Positions 11,916 to 23,403 of a stretch of DNA of 64,000 nt are shown one piece after another. The stretch's first letter is position 1. Every line of letters starts with the position of its first letter. The stretch is from Bathymodiolus brooksi (lineage: Eukaryota > Mollusca > Bivalvia > Mytilida > Modiolidae). Where the stretch lies: NCBI GenBank assembly GCA_963680875.1, contig OY804575.1:35065103-35129102 (forward strand), in the 5' to 3' direction. Position numbers and translations under genes: made by a program. Below the pieces are notes generated by a model that was not told the origin of the DNA, did not search any database, and was given only the letters and a program-made list of their open reading frames with translations.

Positions 11916-12594
11916 AGGTATGACACATGATTTTTTTTAACTACTTAATTGTTGAAATAAAGTATCTAATCAGAAAGGCCTCATAAAAAGAAAAGTTTTG
12001 GTGGTTAAAACTTGTTGATATTTTCAAAAATTATGGCAGTTGGAAGTCTTAAAAAAGTGCAAAATTTTAGCCACAATATATTGTGGCTAAAATTATATAA
12101 AAATGAATAAATTTGCAATTTTGATGTCCAATATTTGCTTTTTCTGAATACCTACATGTCTGATATTGCATATCTTTTGATATTTGGGCACAAAGATATT
12201 AAGATATAAAATATTATATGTGTGCGACACTATTCAAAGTTTTCCTCAGAGGTCAAATATTGCTCTCTGCCAATGCGAAAAATATGTCCACACTCGAAAA
12301 ATGACAAAAATCCACACATTTTTCCCACATAAATGCTAATTTTGGACACATTTTTTAAGATATCCTCATAAAATTTGGTACCAAGGTTTTTTTTTGGTAT
12401 GCTCTATCATCTGAATGTGTCAGATTATAGGTATCTTGTTTAGAAATCTGGATTTTGTCACTATGACAATACAAAATTATGGCAAAAATGCTCAAAAAAC
12501 AACTAAGTCCATACTTTTTTCAACAAAAATAATCAGACTAGACAGATTCTTTAAGATGTACTCTTGAAATTTGGTACCAAGGGGTTTTTTGGTA
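11916..12594. other. Insertion in the LINE, unidentified
   Basis: A block of about 680 bp separates two colinear LINE segments. It contains a perfect short palindrome at about 12065-12093 (TTTTAGCCACAATATA and its complement) and two copies of AAATTTGGTACCAAGG about 190 bp apart. No terminal repeats or ORF were recognised. Confidence 0.4.
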
Positions 12595-13450
12595 TGCTTA
12601 ATTTAAACAAGTCACTTGACTGGAATATAACACCAAGATATTTATATTTGTTTACAGATTCAATTAGTTCATTCTTAAAGTAGAATGGTTCTTTTATATG
12701 TTGTCCACTCAGACATGGGGTAATCGTAATTTGTAATCGTAATCAGCTGTAATCGATTACATTTTTTCATGTAATCGGATGTAATCTGTAATCGGTAATT
12801 TTTTAGATTACATGTAATCGTAATGTAATCGATTACATTCATTTTGACCATGTAGTCATGATTACTTTCTGATTACATTTAGATTACTTTTATTTGACTG
12901 ATTTTGTCTTACCTGAAACATATATATCTCCTTAGATATTTAATGTATGATTTATGTAAATGAAGTTTCTTCATAAAATTTATTAAACAAATAATGTAGA
13001 ATGGTTTACTAGAAAAAAATATAAAGTTTATTGAAAACTGAATAAAATAATATGTTATGAAATTCAATTGTTAAAAACTCAAAAAAAATCTATTAAAATA
13101 AAGTGGCAATCACAACATGATCAAAAGATATATTATTCTATGTTTAATTGCAATCAAAACTACAATCACAGCTACAAAAAAAATGTTAAGCATTAATTAT
13201 GGCTTCCAAACAAATAATGTCTCAATTTCAATTTTTTGAGGGTTTCAAATTCAGTAAAAACAGTTTATCGGCTTGTGTAAAACACAAGCTGTAAAATTTA
13301 TAAATTATCTGACACAACTTTCAAGATTTCATATATGAAATTATTTCTATGAAAACCTATCACCATGTCCTCATGATTCCCATAAGTTAAAGAAATATTT
13401 TATATAAACAAGTTTATAGTAGCGTAATTTTATCATCAAAAAATTAAAGG

Positions 13451-13807
13451 ATGGATTTTGAGTTAGATTTGGAAAGACTAAATACAGAAACGACTTTTGT
13501 TAAAGATGACAAACTCAATCAACACCACGAACGTTTCGAAAAATCTGTGATTTCTAAAGTTGTTTTAAATGGCAAAGATCTACTGGAAGAAGAACATAGA
13601 ATATACCAACTTCAAATTGAAAGAGGGCGTTTACCATGCGGGTCAGACATTTTCCAGTCTGTATTGGGAGAATTTGTGAAAAGTAAAACTGTAGAATTTT
13701 CTTTAGACGTAAACAAAGCGAGAAATAACAATGGACAAATTACACCAAACAAAAGCAGACGAGGATCAAAACATTCTAATAATACAATAGAGGACACGAA
13801 CAGATGA
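13451..13807 (+). CDS. Hypothetical protein, 118 codons
   Basis: An ATG-initiated open frame inside the left-hand insertion of hAT copy 1, outside the inverted arm. The product would be charged and hydrophilic, without signal peptide or membrane segment, with an acidic N-terminus (MDFELDLERL) and a basic C-terminus (KSRRGSKHSNN). I do not recognise the family. It has no repeat structure, which sets it apart from most open frames here. It could be a captured host exon, part of a transposon protein, or chance. Confidence 0.3.
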   Translation: MDFELDLERLNTETTFVKDDKLNQHHERFEKSVISKVVLNGKDLLEEEHRIYQLQIERGRLPCGSDIFQSVLGEFVKSKTVEFSLDVNKARNNNGQITPNKSRRGSKHSNNTIEDTNR

Positions 13808-13988
13808 ATATATAAATATGTGCACACGCAAAGCACAAAAATATATAATTGAGTGTGCATGTATGGCCCAAGACCTACTGCAAATATCAAGATTTTACGT
13901 GAAAGTGTTAGAAGGACAAATTAAAAATATTGGATTATACACCATTTGGCGGTACATCTTTATATGTTATATATTTCTTTTATTCATA

Positions 13989-16047
13989 TACAAGTGTGGA
14001 CACAGAAATGTGCTGTCCAAAAGGCAAGTGTGGATGTCAATATTTCATATTATTAACTTTAAAAAAAAAAAAAATTCGTAGACACAGGGGTCCTGGATAA
14101 TATTTTTTAATAAATAACTAATCCTGGATTATTATTTTTGCTTAAAGTCCGGTCCTGTGTTTTTATTTCAAATTTTCATCATGATACAATTTTATATCCC
14201 AAGGGGGGAGGGGGGTGCTCCCCCTCCCAAGGGATATAAAATTGTATCATTAATAATAAATTAATAAATAATAAATTCAGATTTTCTATTTAAAATAAAT
14301 CTCATTTACAAAACCACTGATATTTGTTCAATTTTTAAATCAATGATCAACAATATTCCAGAATCAAACAAATGAATAAATATAACATAGATTTCTTTTA
14401 CATGCATCTTTTTACCATGCATTGTCAGTGTGTTTTAAATCGGTCATCCAATCAGGACTCTCATTATTCTTGTCCAAGATAAAAATACATCGCTAAAATT
14501 ACCTGTGGGTGTTTCCCCACTTCAACTCGTAAATTTACATAGAAATCGGAGATATTTCGTCATAAAACTTGACACATGGTTTTGTCTATCATATTTCTTG
14601 AAGACAAACATAACATTTTATTGTATTTATCAATATTTTATGAGTATCAACAGTTTTTTCAACACTGTATCTGTTTCTCGATACAGCCGCAACTTCAACT
14701 CGTAAATTTACATAGAAATCAGAGATATTTCGTCATAAAACTTCACACATGGTTTTGTCTATCATATTTCTTGAAGACAAACATAAAATTTTATTGCATT
14801 TATCAATATTTTATGAGTACATTTGTATCAACAGTTTTTTCAACACCGTATCTGTTTCTCGATACAGCCGCCCGATTACAGTGACCCGTGACCCAGATTA
14901 GCTCGTTCCACCAGTTTTTTCTTAATAATGTTGTTTAACCAAAACAATCTCATGAAGATTTCTTATACAAGTTTAAAATGAGATCTAAATTTAATAAAGA
15001 TATTACATGTATATAAAAAGCAAAATGTAAATTATAATTTTCAGAAATTAATTATATTAATTATAATTCATTTATGATGCTGTATGTAGTTAAACAACAT
15101 TATTAAGAAAAAACTGGTGGAACGAGCTAATCTGGGTCACGGGTCACTGTAATCGGGCGGCTGTATCGAGAAACAGATACGGTGTTGAAAAAACTGTTGA
15201 TACTCATAAAATATTGATAAATGCAATAAAATTTTATGTTTGTCTTCAAGAAATATGATAGACAAAACCATGTGTGAAGTTTTATGACGAAATATCTCTG
15301 ATTTCTATGTAAATTTACGAGTTGAAGTTGCGGCTGTATCGAGAAACAGATACGGTGTTGAAAAAACTGTTGATACTCATAAAATATTGATAAATGCAAT
15401 AAAATGTTATGTTTGTCTTCAAGAAATATGATAGACAAAACCATGTGTCAAGTTTTATGATGAAATATCTCCGATTTCTATATAAATTTACGAGTTGAAG
15501 TGGGGAAACACCCACAGGTAATTTTAGCGATGTATTTTTATCTTGGACAAGAATAATGAGCGTCCTGATTGGATGACCGATTTAAAACACACTGACAACG
15601 CATGGTAAAAAGATGCATGTAAAAGAAATCTATGTTATATTTATTCATTTGTTTGATTCCGGAATATTGTTGATCAATGATTTAAACAAGAAAAAAAGGG
15701 AAAAGGGGGGGTGAATTTTATTTGTGAATTTGACAGTTAAATAAATGTTATGTTTCGACAGTTTAAAGAGAAAAATAAAAATTTGTTGCGACTAAAGCTT
15801 AAATCAACATTAAAAATTGAACAAATATCAGTGGTTTTGTAAATGAGATTTATTTTAAATAGAAAATCTGAATTTATTATTTATTAATTTATTATTAATG
15901 ATACAATTTTATATCCCTTGGGAGGGGGAGGGGGGGTAAGATGAAAATTTGAAATAAAAACACAGGACCAGACTTTAAGTTAATAATATGAAATATTGAC
16001 ATCCACACTTGCCTTTTGGACAGCACATTTCTGTGTCCACACTTGTA
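13989..16047. repeat. Large inverted repeat, ~950-bp arms, 150-bp spacer
   Basis: The left arm (13989-14938) and right arm (15090-16047) are near-complements: they begin and end with ACAAGTGTGGACACAGAAAT and its complement. Each arm contains a ~180-bp internal tandem duplication starting ACTTCAACTCGTAAATTTAC. The left arm has about 80 extra bp near 14060-14140 and the right arm differs near 15700-15800. The spacer is hAT sequence colinear with copy 2, so both arms lie as separate insertions about 150 bp apart in the same hAT element. Confidence 0.85.
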
Positions 16048-16683
16048 GAATAACAAAATATTTTCAATTATACATACTAAAAATTAAATGATAAAATAGC
16101 AAGTTGTAATCACAGGTATGTGTGGACAGGACCCTGTGATTTTTTTTAAAGAATATTTCAATTGGACTTGAATCTGATATTCAGAGATATGTGATATTTC
16201 TGCTTTTTATTTTGGTGCTGATTTTCCTTTTAATATGGGATTATATGATAATGGATATTTTATTAAACCTAGTTACATAAATTAAGGATTTAGTTTTCAT
16301 ATTTAGACAGAGAAATTATACATATTTTTAAGCAAGTTTTTAGAATTAGAATGACTTGTTTTTTTATCTTCTGAATTATGACACACATTGAAGTGGTGTG
16401 AAATTTAGTAATGGGTGTCATAAATAAGACCTTAATTACTAATTTGATCTGCTAGTTTATTATCCACAATAGCCTTTGACAGGATGTTTGAAATTATTTG
16501 ACATATATTATTAAAATGTGTAAATGTACATTATAATATTTACAAATAGTATAAGATGGAATGAATATTGGTCATAGTAATAAGACACAACATATTTCAT
16601 GAAAGAAAGGAAAATGAGAATTGCTGTTTATAATTTACAATGAACTGTATGCTATTGCATGTAATGATCACATGAAAACTGAA

Positions 16684-18316
16684 GGGGTCCGACCTATAAT
16701 CCGACAGTCCGATAGTCCGACAAATGCTTTATTTCTTTGAAAGTTAACACTATAACATGTGTAATATGGGGCCAGAAACCGAACCGTTTACTCACCAAAG
16801 AAAGGTCCAGAACATCGGAAACACGATATCATAGACGGACAAACAATTGGCAGGGCCATACAAGAACTCAAAAAACACATATATGAACAAAACGTACTCC
16901 ATAAAAACCTGGATCAAGTTGTGATGAATTGGTAGTGTAAGCATCCCGTATATTTTTTAGTAGCGACTACTTCAGGCTTTATTCAAGTAGCTTGTAGCCG
17001 AGTCCAGCCAAGAAAAGTTACTATTGAAAAGAAAGATGAAATAAATGAAAACAAAAAAAAAGAAATACAAAAAAAAGGAAAAGACAAAAAGACGAGTGTA
17101 CCAGTGTCCCCCCCCCCCCCAAAAATGGAATATTTATGTTAAAAAAAACAATGGCGACACATCAGTGCGAATTGATTGATTGAGAGATTGCTTAAGGTCC
17201 AGCAAGCAATATTTCAGTCATATTCAGGATGAGAAAAGTTTGTAAACAAAAAAAATCAGAAAGAGGAGACTCTGGGATGGGTCAACATGGGCAATGACTT
17301 AACACGGGAACTTGTTTTTCTGTCTCTTCCGACGACAAGTTGGTCCTATTTTTATTCACCGGGATTCCGACGGGTGACCCTGCTATAGTCACCTTCTACG
17401 ACAAGCGAATATATAAAAAGTTACGATTGAAGGAATTGTCCCTAAGTGACCCCTTATATCACAGAAAGAAACAGCATCGGAATATGACAAAATAAACAAC
17501 TGTGACATGATACGCACACCCCCCCCCCCCCTCCCCTTTGTGACAATTGAAAGTCGGTTGCTCAGCGTGAGAACAGTAATTAATATGTTACATTTTTTAA
17601 ACCAATTAATTGTATATACCATATGAAAACTGGCGTTTTCCAAACTGACTAAAATCACACCTCTCACTTGCTCCCCCTTTTATCAATACAATGTATGTCA
17701 CGACGTGACCTATCAGTAAAAGGGGGAACAAGTGAGAGATGTTGTCGTACGATGCGTGGACGGACGGACGAACAGTGGTATGCCATATTAAGCCCGTATT
17801 TTGACGGGCGTATAAAAGTGAATGGCCCATATCCTGAAATTACGAATATATCATTTTTGGCCAAATTATTTTTCAAAACTTTCATCAGTTTGATTAAGGC
17901 GAGGTTGCTTATTTGCATGGCAGACAGACGAACATAATACTGGGGTTTTTCGAAGATGGATGGAAATTTGCGAATGAAAACACAAGTATAAAGTACATCG
18001 GCTACACGCTACTTGAATAAAGCCTGAAGTAGTCGCTACTAAAAAATATACGGGATACTTACACTACCGGTTCATCACGACTGGATCCAGGTTTTTATGG
18101 AGTCCGTTTTGTTCATATATGTGTTTTTTTTAGTTCTTGTGTAGCCCTGCCAATTGTTTGTCCGTCTATGATATTGTGTTTCCGATGTTCTGGACCTTTC
18201 TTTGGTGAGTAAACGGTTCGGTTTCTGGCCCCATATTACACATGTTATAGTGTTAACTTTCAAAGAAATAAAGCATTTGTCGGACTATCGAACTGTCGGA
18301 TTATAGCTACGGCCCC
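16684..18316. mobile_element. Mutator-like element with ~320-bp TIRs and 9-bp TSD
   Basis: The termini GGGGTCCGACCTATAATCCG and GGGGCCGTAGCTATAATCCG start terminal inverted repeats of about 320 bp (16684-17003 and 17997-18316). AAAACTGAA occurs at 16675-16683 and again at 18317-18325, a perfect 9-bp target duplication, and hAT copy 2 has an uninterrupted, slightly diverged version of the site. The interior has no transposase; it contains a hairpin around 17660-17745 (CTCTCACTTG...CAAGTGAGAG) and a sequence near 17195 related to the GTCCAGCGAGCAGTATTTCA repeat at 60280. The element is non-autonomous. Confidence 0.8.
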
Positions 18317-18907
18317 AAAACTGAATTGTAATTCATAGTTCTGAGTAAGAAATACATTAAAAAAAAAAGAGATATTGGACAGATGCACATGAGAAAAAAT
18401 AACATAAAACATTAATATATTGGTTGTCATGACATTAAATGTAATCAGTAATGTAATTGATTACATTTACAAAGTAATTGTAATGTAATCGATTATATTT
18501 GAAAGTAATTGACCCCAAGTCTGTACAGTCCACTCTTATTAAATATTAAAACTTTATCATACATGATCAGGCTAGCTAGTTGATTGTTATGTACACAATA
18601 ACTTAATCACATTTTAATTTTCACATGGCTTCATCTTGATTGCAGTAATTAGATCAATTGAAACGAGCTTGATGACATTTTTATCAATCTTAGACATGGA
18701 TTTTTAATGGCTAGACTATCTATCAAAATCCTTGAAATGAAGTTGCACATATCTTTATGATTTCCATCAATTTTATTAAAAAAACAACTAAAACAACAAT
18801 AATTATTGATGGTCCGAGTAGTCTTTTAAATTTCATACGGTCTGACTAGTCCTCGCTTATGGTCTGAGTTGTCTGCGGGCCGAGTTGTCTGGTTACACTG
18901 CACTCGA

Positions 18908-20301
18908 GGGTATCAGGTCGATCTGGCTCCAAACCAGTTCAGTCCCAAGTCGTTCCGGCCCAAGTCCATTAGGCCCTACTATAAATATTACGTTATAAAC
19001 TAGCAAATCTGAACGTCAAACAGAAAGTGTGTTCCGAATGATAAGTGGGAGATAACTAGTTTCCACAGGAGTCACACTCTAGAGCTTGCTGCCACGGTCT
19101 GACAGGTCTGGAACACACTACACATGTGTAAGACATCATGGAAGGAATGGATGAAAACTATAGTCATAGTTCCTTTTTTATAGCCACAGCACAGCAGAAC
19201 AAAGACTTTCGAATTTCTCACACCCTAAAATTAGGTTGGGTTTTGAGTTCTTGTATGTTTTTACTACACTTGATTTTATAAATTGTTCAAATTAATTGGC
19301 GATATCAAACAATAAAATTAGCTTGGGTGTAGCTTAATTTAGAGTACAATCAAATACTTGTACACTAATCAGTACTAACTGCTGTATAATCATCATTTAA
19401 TTGTAATAAATAGCAAATAGTTCATGGCACTGAGGGTCATAATATGGCAGTATATGGACCGGTCCATATACTGCCATATGACCTGAAGTGACATGAACTA
19501 TTTGCTAAATTATCCTTTTTAGCTAAAATAATACAGGTACCTGGCCAGTCCATATAATAAAATAGTGACCGGCTACGCTAATAAAGACAAATAGGGAAAA
19601 TAAAAACGTAAAGTGTAATATATATATTTATCATATAGATATAGATGAAATACCGTGATTTCCGAGTTAAATAAAAACGATAATTTCACTAGTGAAATTA
19701 CCATTTTTATTTCACTCTCGCTATATTTCACACCATTTCGTTGTCGATGTCATATGAAGACTTCCAGTTTGAAACGTAAAAATTAGACGTTATTTGGCTT
19801 CGTGTACGCTTCAATTTGGATCAAATTTAACTAAGTTAATATTTCAAGGTAAGCATTTTAATTATTTTATTGTTATGGGTGGGTGGCGCCATGTTTTTTG
19901 AAGCGATACACATTATAGTATATCTCTATGCTACACACGTAATATAGTGCAATTAAACTCATTTTATATTAAATTCGATTCAAAACATTTTTTTTTATAT
20001 ATATAAAAAATACTATAACTAATTAACAAGTTTCATTATCAAAAATATGTCACTCATGTCCAAATAATGTTGTAACTCACTCATGTGCTGCGTGCATTCG
20101 TGAGTTACTGTGCTATTTGGTCATTTGTGACATATTTTTGATAATGAAACTCGTCAATTAGTTATAGTATATATATAACTATTTAACGAGTACATTGATT
20201 TCTTGATTACACACACAAAATTCTAATGTTTGAATTTTTTAAATTAAAATCGATCAAAAACATTTTGAAATGATAAACACTTGTGTTTTTCAGTTCAAAA
20301 G
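18908..20301. other. XKR intron with hairpins, no gene
   Basis: No exon seen. A phrase-rich stretch near 18915-18975 (GTTCAGTCCCAAGTCGTTCC, CGGCCCAAGTCC) resembles one end of another phrase-type TIR element. A near-perfect hairpin lies at about 19408-19517 (ATGGCAGTATATGGAC and its complement), and a longer one at about 20005-20185 with arms containing CAAAAATATGTCAC. Short palindromes around TTTCACTAGTGAAA lie at 19685. Confidence 0.5.
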
Positions 20302-20302
20302 T

Positions 20303-21310
20303 AGAGCAATGGAGGGTGTTTTCGACTGTGGGTAGTTTTCGACCCCCTTCATATATTCTGAGTCTCTAATCTATTTGTAGGCATAGTAAATACACGATGC
20401 GTTGTCCGGAGACTGGTAAAATGCTTGTCAAGCCACCGAGGGAGATATTGACAGGTCAACATTACGAAACCTGCAGAAAAAAATATAAATATGTGTGTGA
20501 CTACAAACAATCATTTAAAAAAAAGCTTCTTAATGTATATCGTTTAGTAGGCAGCTTCAAACTAACATTTCCATATTAGATAGTTATCAACGATATATAT
20601 TCACATATATGATAAAGCAAGTCGGCATCGATGGCCTGTGAATCTGATCAGTGAATTTTGACATAACAACTGTCAAGGTCACATGACCAAGGGGGGGTCG
20701 AAAACTAAATCCACAAAAATTAATGTGCGGCAGTTTTCGACCCCCTATTTTTTTTTAGATGTATCATCAAGATTTCAATACTATTTGTGGCTAGTTGATG
20801 ATGTTTTCCAACAATATAATCAGTTATAATATCATTGTGATGTGAAAGTACATAATATGTGTTAAATGATTAAAAAATTATGACACAGTCATTTAAAATA
20901 ATATTATTACATCGGGCCATAATTGATCTGATATGATTCCACTGATTGTTGAACTGTCTGGGAATATTTATGTTCCAGCTGATAATAAGCAACATAATTA
21001 TTTATAGAAACAAGTACATAATATAGGGTAGAGGTTTGACTCTAGCAGTTACAGTATATAGGATGTATCTCCAAAAATATAGCAAGGGGGTCGAAAACTG
21101 CCTCCCTAGGTCGAAAATTGCCTACTAAATTTGGAAAATTTGAATAAACAAATGTTTCTTTCAGAATCTTTTTACAGGACCAGTGCATGGTGAAAATCAT
21201 TGAATGGAGTTTGTACATTAATAATATTTCACTACGTGAGGGCACAATGGAATAATGTCACATGTTTGCACATTTTAATCTTAAGGGGTCGAAAATTGCC
21301 TCCATTGCTC
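20303..21310. mobile_element. TA-flanked element with phrase-type TIRs
   Basis: The ends are GAGCAATGGAGG and its complement, each preceded or followed by TA, compatible with a TA target duplication. Short phrases such as TTTTCGACCCCC and GTCGAAAATTGCC recur just inside both ends and near 20695-20745 and 21088-21122. The only open frame (60 codons at 20397) has no recognisable domain. It lies in the XKR intron, about 100 bp downstream of exon 1. Confidence 0.55.
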
Positions 21311-21415
21311 TATTTAATTTCAAATGGGGCCGAATCGACTTTTAACTCGAGGTGGGCATCCCAACAATTGCGATTTTTATGTACTTAGCTATTTGATTAT
21401 TTAAATTAAAATTAC

Positions 21416-21978
21416 CTAACCACAGTTCCCAGCATCAAGGGAAAGGTGAATACAACTCTAAAAAACCACACTGAACATTTTGTATTCCCTTCTCCTCTTT
21501 TCTCTCTATTGTAATCAAGATGATACCATCGGAGACTTTGTACATTCAAAGCAAGCAATGGAAACAAAATAAATGCTGCAGTAAATCCAAATGCAACCCA
21601 TCGTTTCATGTAGAAATATTTATGTGCAAGGAAAACGTCGGAAGTAACATCGTAGAAGAAAAATAAAATGGAACAACATGTGGCGAACAAGTCTATGCTA
21701 CGAAAAGGATGTGGAAACTTTTTTTGGTTAAAAGATTCAGTGATCTTCCAACATTGTTTACCACAACAGCAAAGCAGCAATTTACTGGATGTTGAGAAAC
21801 TACTTTCTCCTGCTTCAATTGTATCGAAACCATTAATAACTTGAGATGGTGGTTTTGTAATGTCTGATATAGAATCAATTTTTCCATCAAGTTCATCATG
21901 TCCGTCTTCAAGTTCGTATTCATCACGCCTTGTGAATGGAAATTTCCTACATTTTGTGTTGTTGCTACCATGCGACAT
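21416..21978 (-). CDS. XK-related (XKR) protein, exon 1 with start codon
   Basis: The N-terminal coding exon of an XK-related multi-pass membrane protein, 187 complete codons. Residues 1-90 are polar and acidic, then come hydrophobic segments near residues 97-116 (with the family-like DVTSDVFLA), 127-146 and 168-187. The start is the ATG at 21976-21978, the first Met in the frame. The exon ends at GTTAG|GTAAT, and joining to 3019 preserves the frame. The intron thus removed, 3020-21415, is 18.4 kb of almost pure transposon and minisatellite. The gene is incomplete here, as the C-terminal half is missing. Upstream, 21979-22125 is the only unique sequence before the next repeat and probably holds 5' UTR and promoter; no core motif was identified. 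Confidence 0.85.
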
Positions 21979-22125
21979 CGTAAAGTCACTTAACCTTCCA
22001 AACAGTCAATACATTGCGTTGTATTGTGTTTTTTCTTCAAGTTTTGAAAACCACAAGTTGGATTTCCCTGCTTTCCGATTTCCCCTTAAAAAATAATAAT
22101 AAACTGAGTTATCTCCCTTCCAAAC

Positions 22126-22771
22126 ATGCAATGCAATCTCTACCCAGAGTTGTCGGTCCTTACACTCTATCCAATCTCTGTCAATGCTAACCCGAATAAT
22201 CCAGTCGTTATATCCCGTTATATTACGCTCCCGCTGGTCGCTACATTAACCTCATCCAGCGAAAGTGCCGATAGAGGGCGCAGTATTATTCGAGTAATGT
22301 CAACGCCTAAAAAGTAGTCTACCTTTTGTATTAAACTGGTTTCCTTTTAATAAAATATTACCAGTGTAATGTTCAGCAACTATAGAAGTTATTACAACAA
22401 GGAACCAGAACAGCGCTATATGACTGATCACCGTATACAAAATAATCCCTTATCTTCGTTTGAAAATAAACAAAGAAGCTTCTCAAATATTAGTTTAATG
22501 GTATTCTTTACATATTTTACAATATATGGGGTCATTATAACCGGTTTATATCAAGTTACCTTTTAATGAACGGATTTTGCCAAGATTCTTGGCATATATA
22601 TAGGCGTTGACAGAGAATAAGGGTAATAACAAAATTACCGAACTCCGAACAATCTTACAAAGGGAAAGTCAAAACTCATAATTATATAAACTGACAAAAT
22701 CAGTCAACAACCGGAAAACTGTGATTGAAGAGAGTGTAAGGACCGACAACTCTGGGTAGAGATTGCATGCA
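22126..22771. mobile_element. MITE-like element with ~37-bp TIRs
   Basis: CAATCTCTACCCAGAGTTGT at the left recurs inverted at 22735-22771 together with the following CGGTCCTTACACTCT. No ORF of significance. A possible GCA or ATGCA direct repeat at the ends is too short to be conclusive. It lies just upstream of XKR exon 1 and contains the retroelement tail listed next. Confidence 0.55.
22621..22725 (-). repeat. 3' tail copy of the Penelope-like retroelement family
   Basis: About 105 bp are the reverse complement, with few changes, of the 3' end of the retroelement at 32835-32943 (for example GACTGATTTTGTC...GTTCGGAGTTCGGTAATTTTG read on the minus strand). No coding part accompanies it, so it is either a 5'-truncated copy or a shared tail. 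Confidence 0.7.
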
Positions 22772-22774
22772 ATA

Positions 22775-22960
22775 ATAAATAAATAATTAATGAATAAATA
22801 AATAAATAAGCTTTATTTAGAGTCGGCATGGTTAAAACAACATACAACATAAGATCTGTTGCGCTTTTAACCGACATACACAGACACAGAATAAATAACA
22901 AATAACAAGCATGCAACATACAACTAAAATACAAGACTAAGTTAGCACTACATGTAAAAT
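22775..22960 (-). repeat. LINE 3' end fragment
   Basis: (AATA)n followed by AAGCTTTATTTAGAGTCGGC, a motif also seen at 52030 (AACTTTATTTTGATTCGGCA) and 54908 (AAGCTTTATTTAAAGTCGGA). Three copies with the same orientation and a short A/T-rich repeat at the end fit 3' ends of related LINEs on the minus strand. Confidence 0.5.
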
Positions 22961-23012
22961 ACTAACAGTTACAAGATAAGCAAAAAAGCAGATTAAAAGC
23001 GGATGTTATAAG

Positions 23013-23095
23013 CTATATCCCGTCGAGGGAAGAACAAAAATTTGACAGCTCTAAAATCTAATTCTAACACTGTTTGGTTTAATTTTCAGACGTAT
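23013..23095 (+). repeat. SINE-like body fragment without tRNA head
   Basis: Starts CCGTCGAGGGAAGAACAAAA and ends TTTTCAGACGTATAT; the same 80 bp follow the tRNA-like head at 23404-23585 and, inverted, 23770-23958. The head is absent here. Confidence 0.65.
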
Positions 23096-23403
23096 ATAAT
23101 ATTTAGTATTAACCTAGTATCCTTTAAAGTAACTTTGAGATCCAGTGGGACAGATATATTGTATGGTTGTCACTTGCTTCTAGACGTTTGTATAATATAC
23201 TTTATTTCCTGTGACTGTATAATGAATAATTCTTCATTATCCTATCCAATATATTAAAAATTGCTGAGTTAGATTGCTGTCAAATTATAATATTAAGTAT
23301 ATATGTACCATCTACACACGCTTATACACATGTCTTACGCCTATCCCTAGATTTGCCTTACGAGACAAGGTAACACTACGACTATTGAAGCTCCTTTTTT
23401 TAG

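Larger units (their letters stand above)
10680..12709 (-). pseudogene. Decayed LINE (non-LTR retrotransposon) pol, C-terminal half
   Basis: Minus-strand frames carry, in order, a stretch ending NKYKYLGVIF (near 12620), then KEELYNKSLKASYKLSRCLS and TIKSIILYGSEIWG (near 11790-11900), then KFCKFILGVNSK (near 11480) and a C-terminal FRISSHHLRVE (near 11020). This order is that of the end of a LINE reverse transcriptase and its C-terminal region. Stops and frameshifts are frequent, so it is dead. About 680 bp (11916-12594) separates two colinear parts. The upstream part continues across the hAT insertion at 18527-18575, where the frame reads DKVLIFNKSG into QHIKEPFYF. The clade of LINE is not settled. 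Confidence 0.7.
12710..18526. mobile_element. hAT-like element, copy 1, with nested insertions
   Basis: The left end CAGACATGGGGTAATCGTAA and right end ending CCCCAAGTCTG match the ends of the simpler copy at 55590-57235, including subterminal GTAATCGATTAC palindromes. TGTCCACT before it and AGTCCACT after it resemble an 8-bp target duplication with one mismatch; the target is the LINE. With later insertions removed (13411-14938, 15090-16067, 16684-18316) about 1.7 kb of element remains, the size of copy 2. It has no transposase and so is non-autonomous. Confidence 0.75.
5494..18896. mobile_element. Mutator-like (MULE) TIR pair bounding a nested 13.4-kb interval
   Basis: The left end (5494-5605) and the reverse complement of the right end (18800-18896) share about 95 bp built from repeated phrases such as CCAGACAACTCG, GACTAGTCAGACCGTA and GACTACTCGGACC. 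Immediately outside, ACTGCACTCGA is present at both 5483-5493 and 18897-18907, a direct repeat expected of a target-site duplication. I infer a Mutator-like element because of the 9-11-bp duplication and long phrase-like termini. I found no transposase inside; most of the interior is explained by other elements that inserted later, so the original element may have been small and non-autonomous. Confidence 0.65.
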
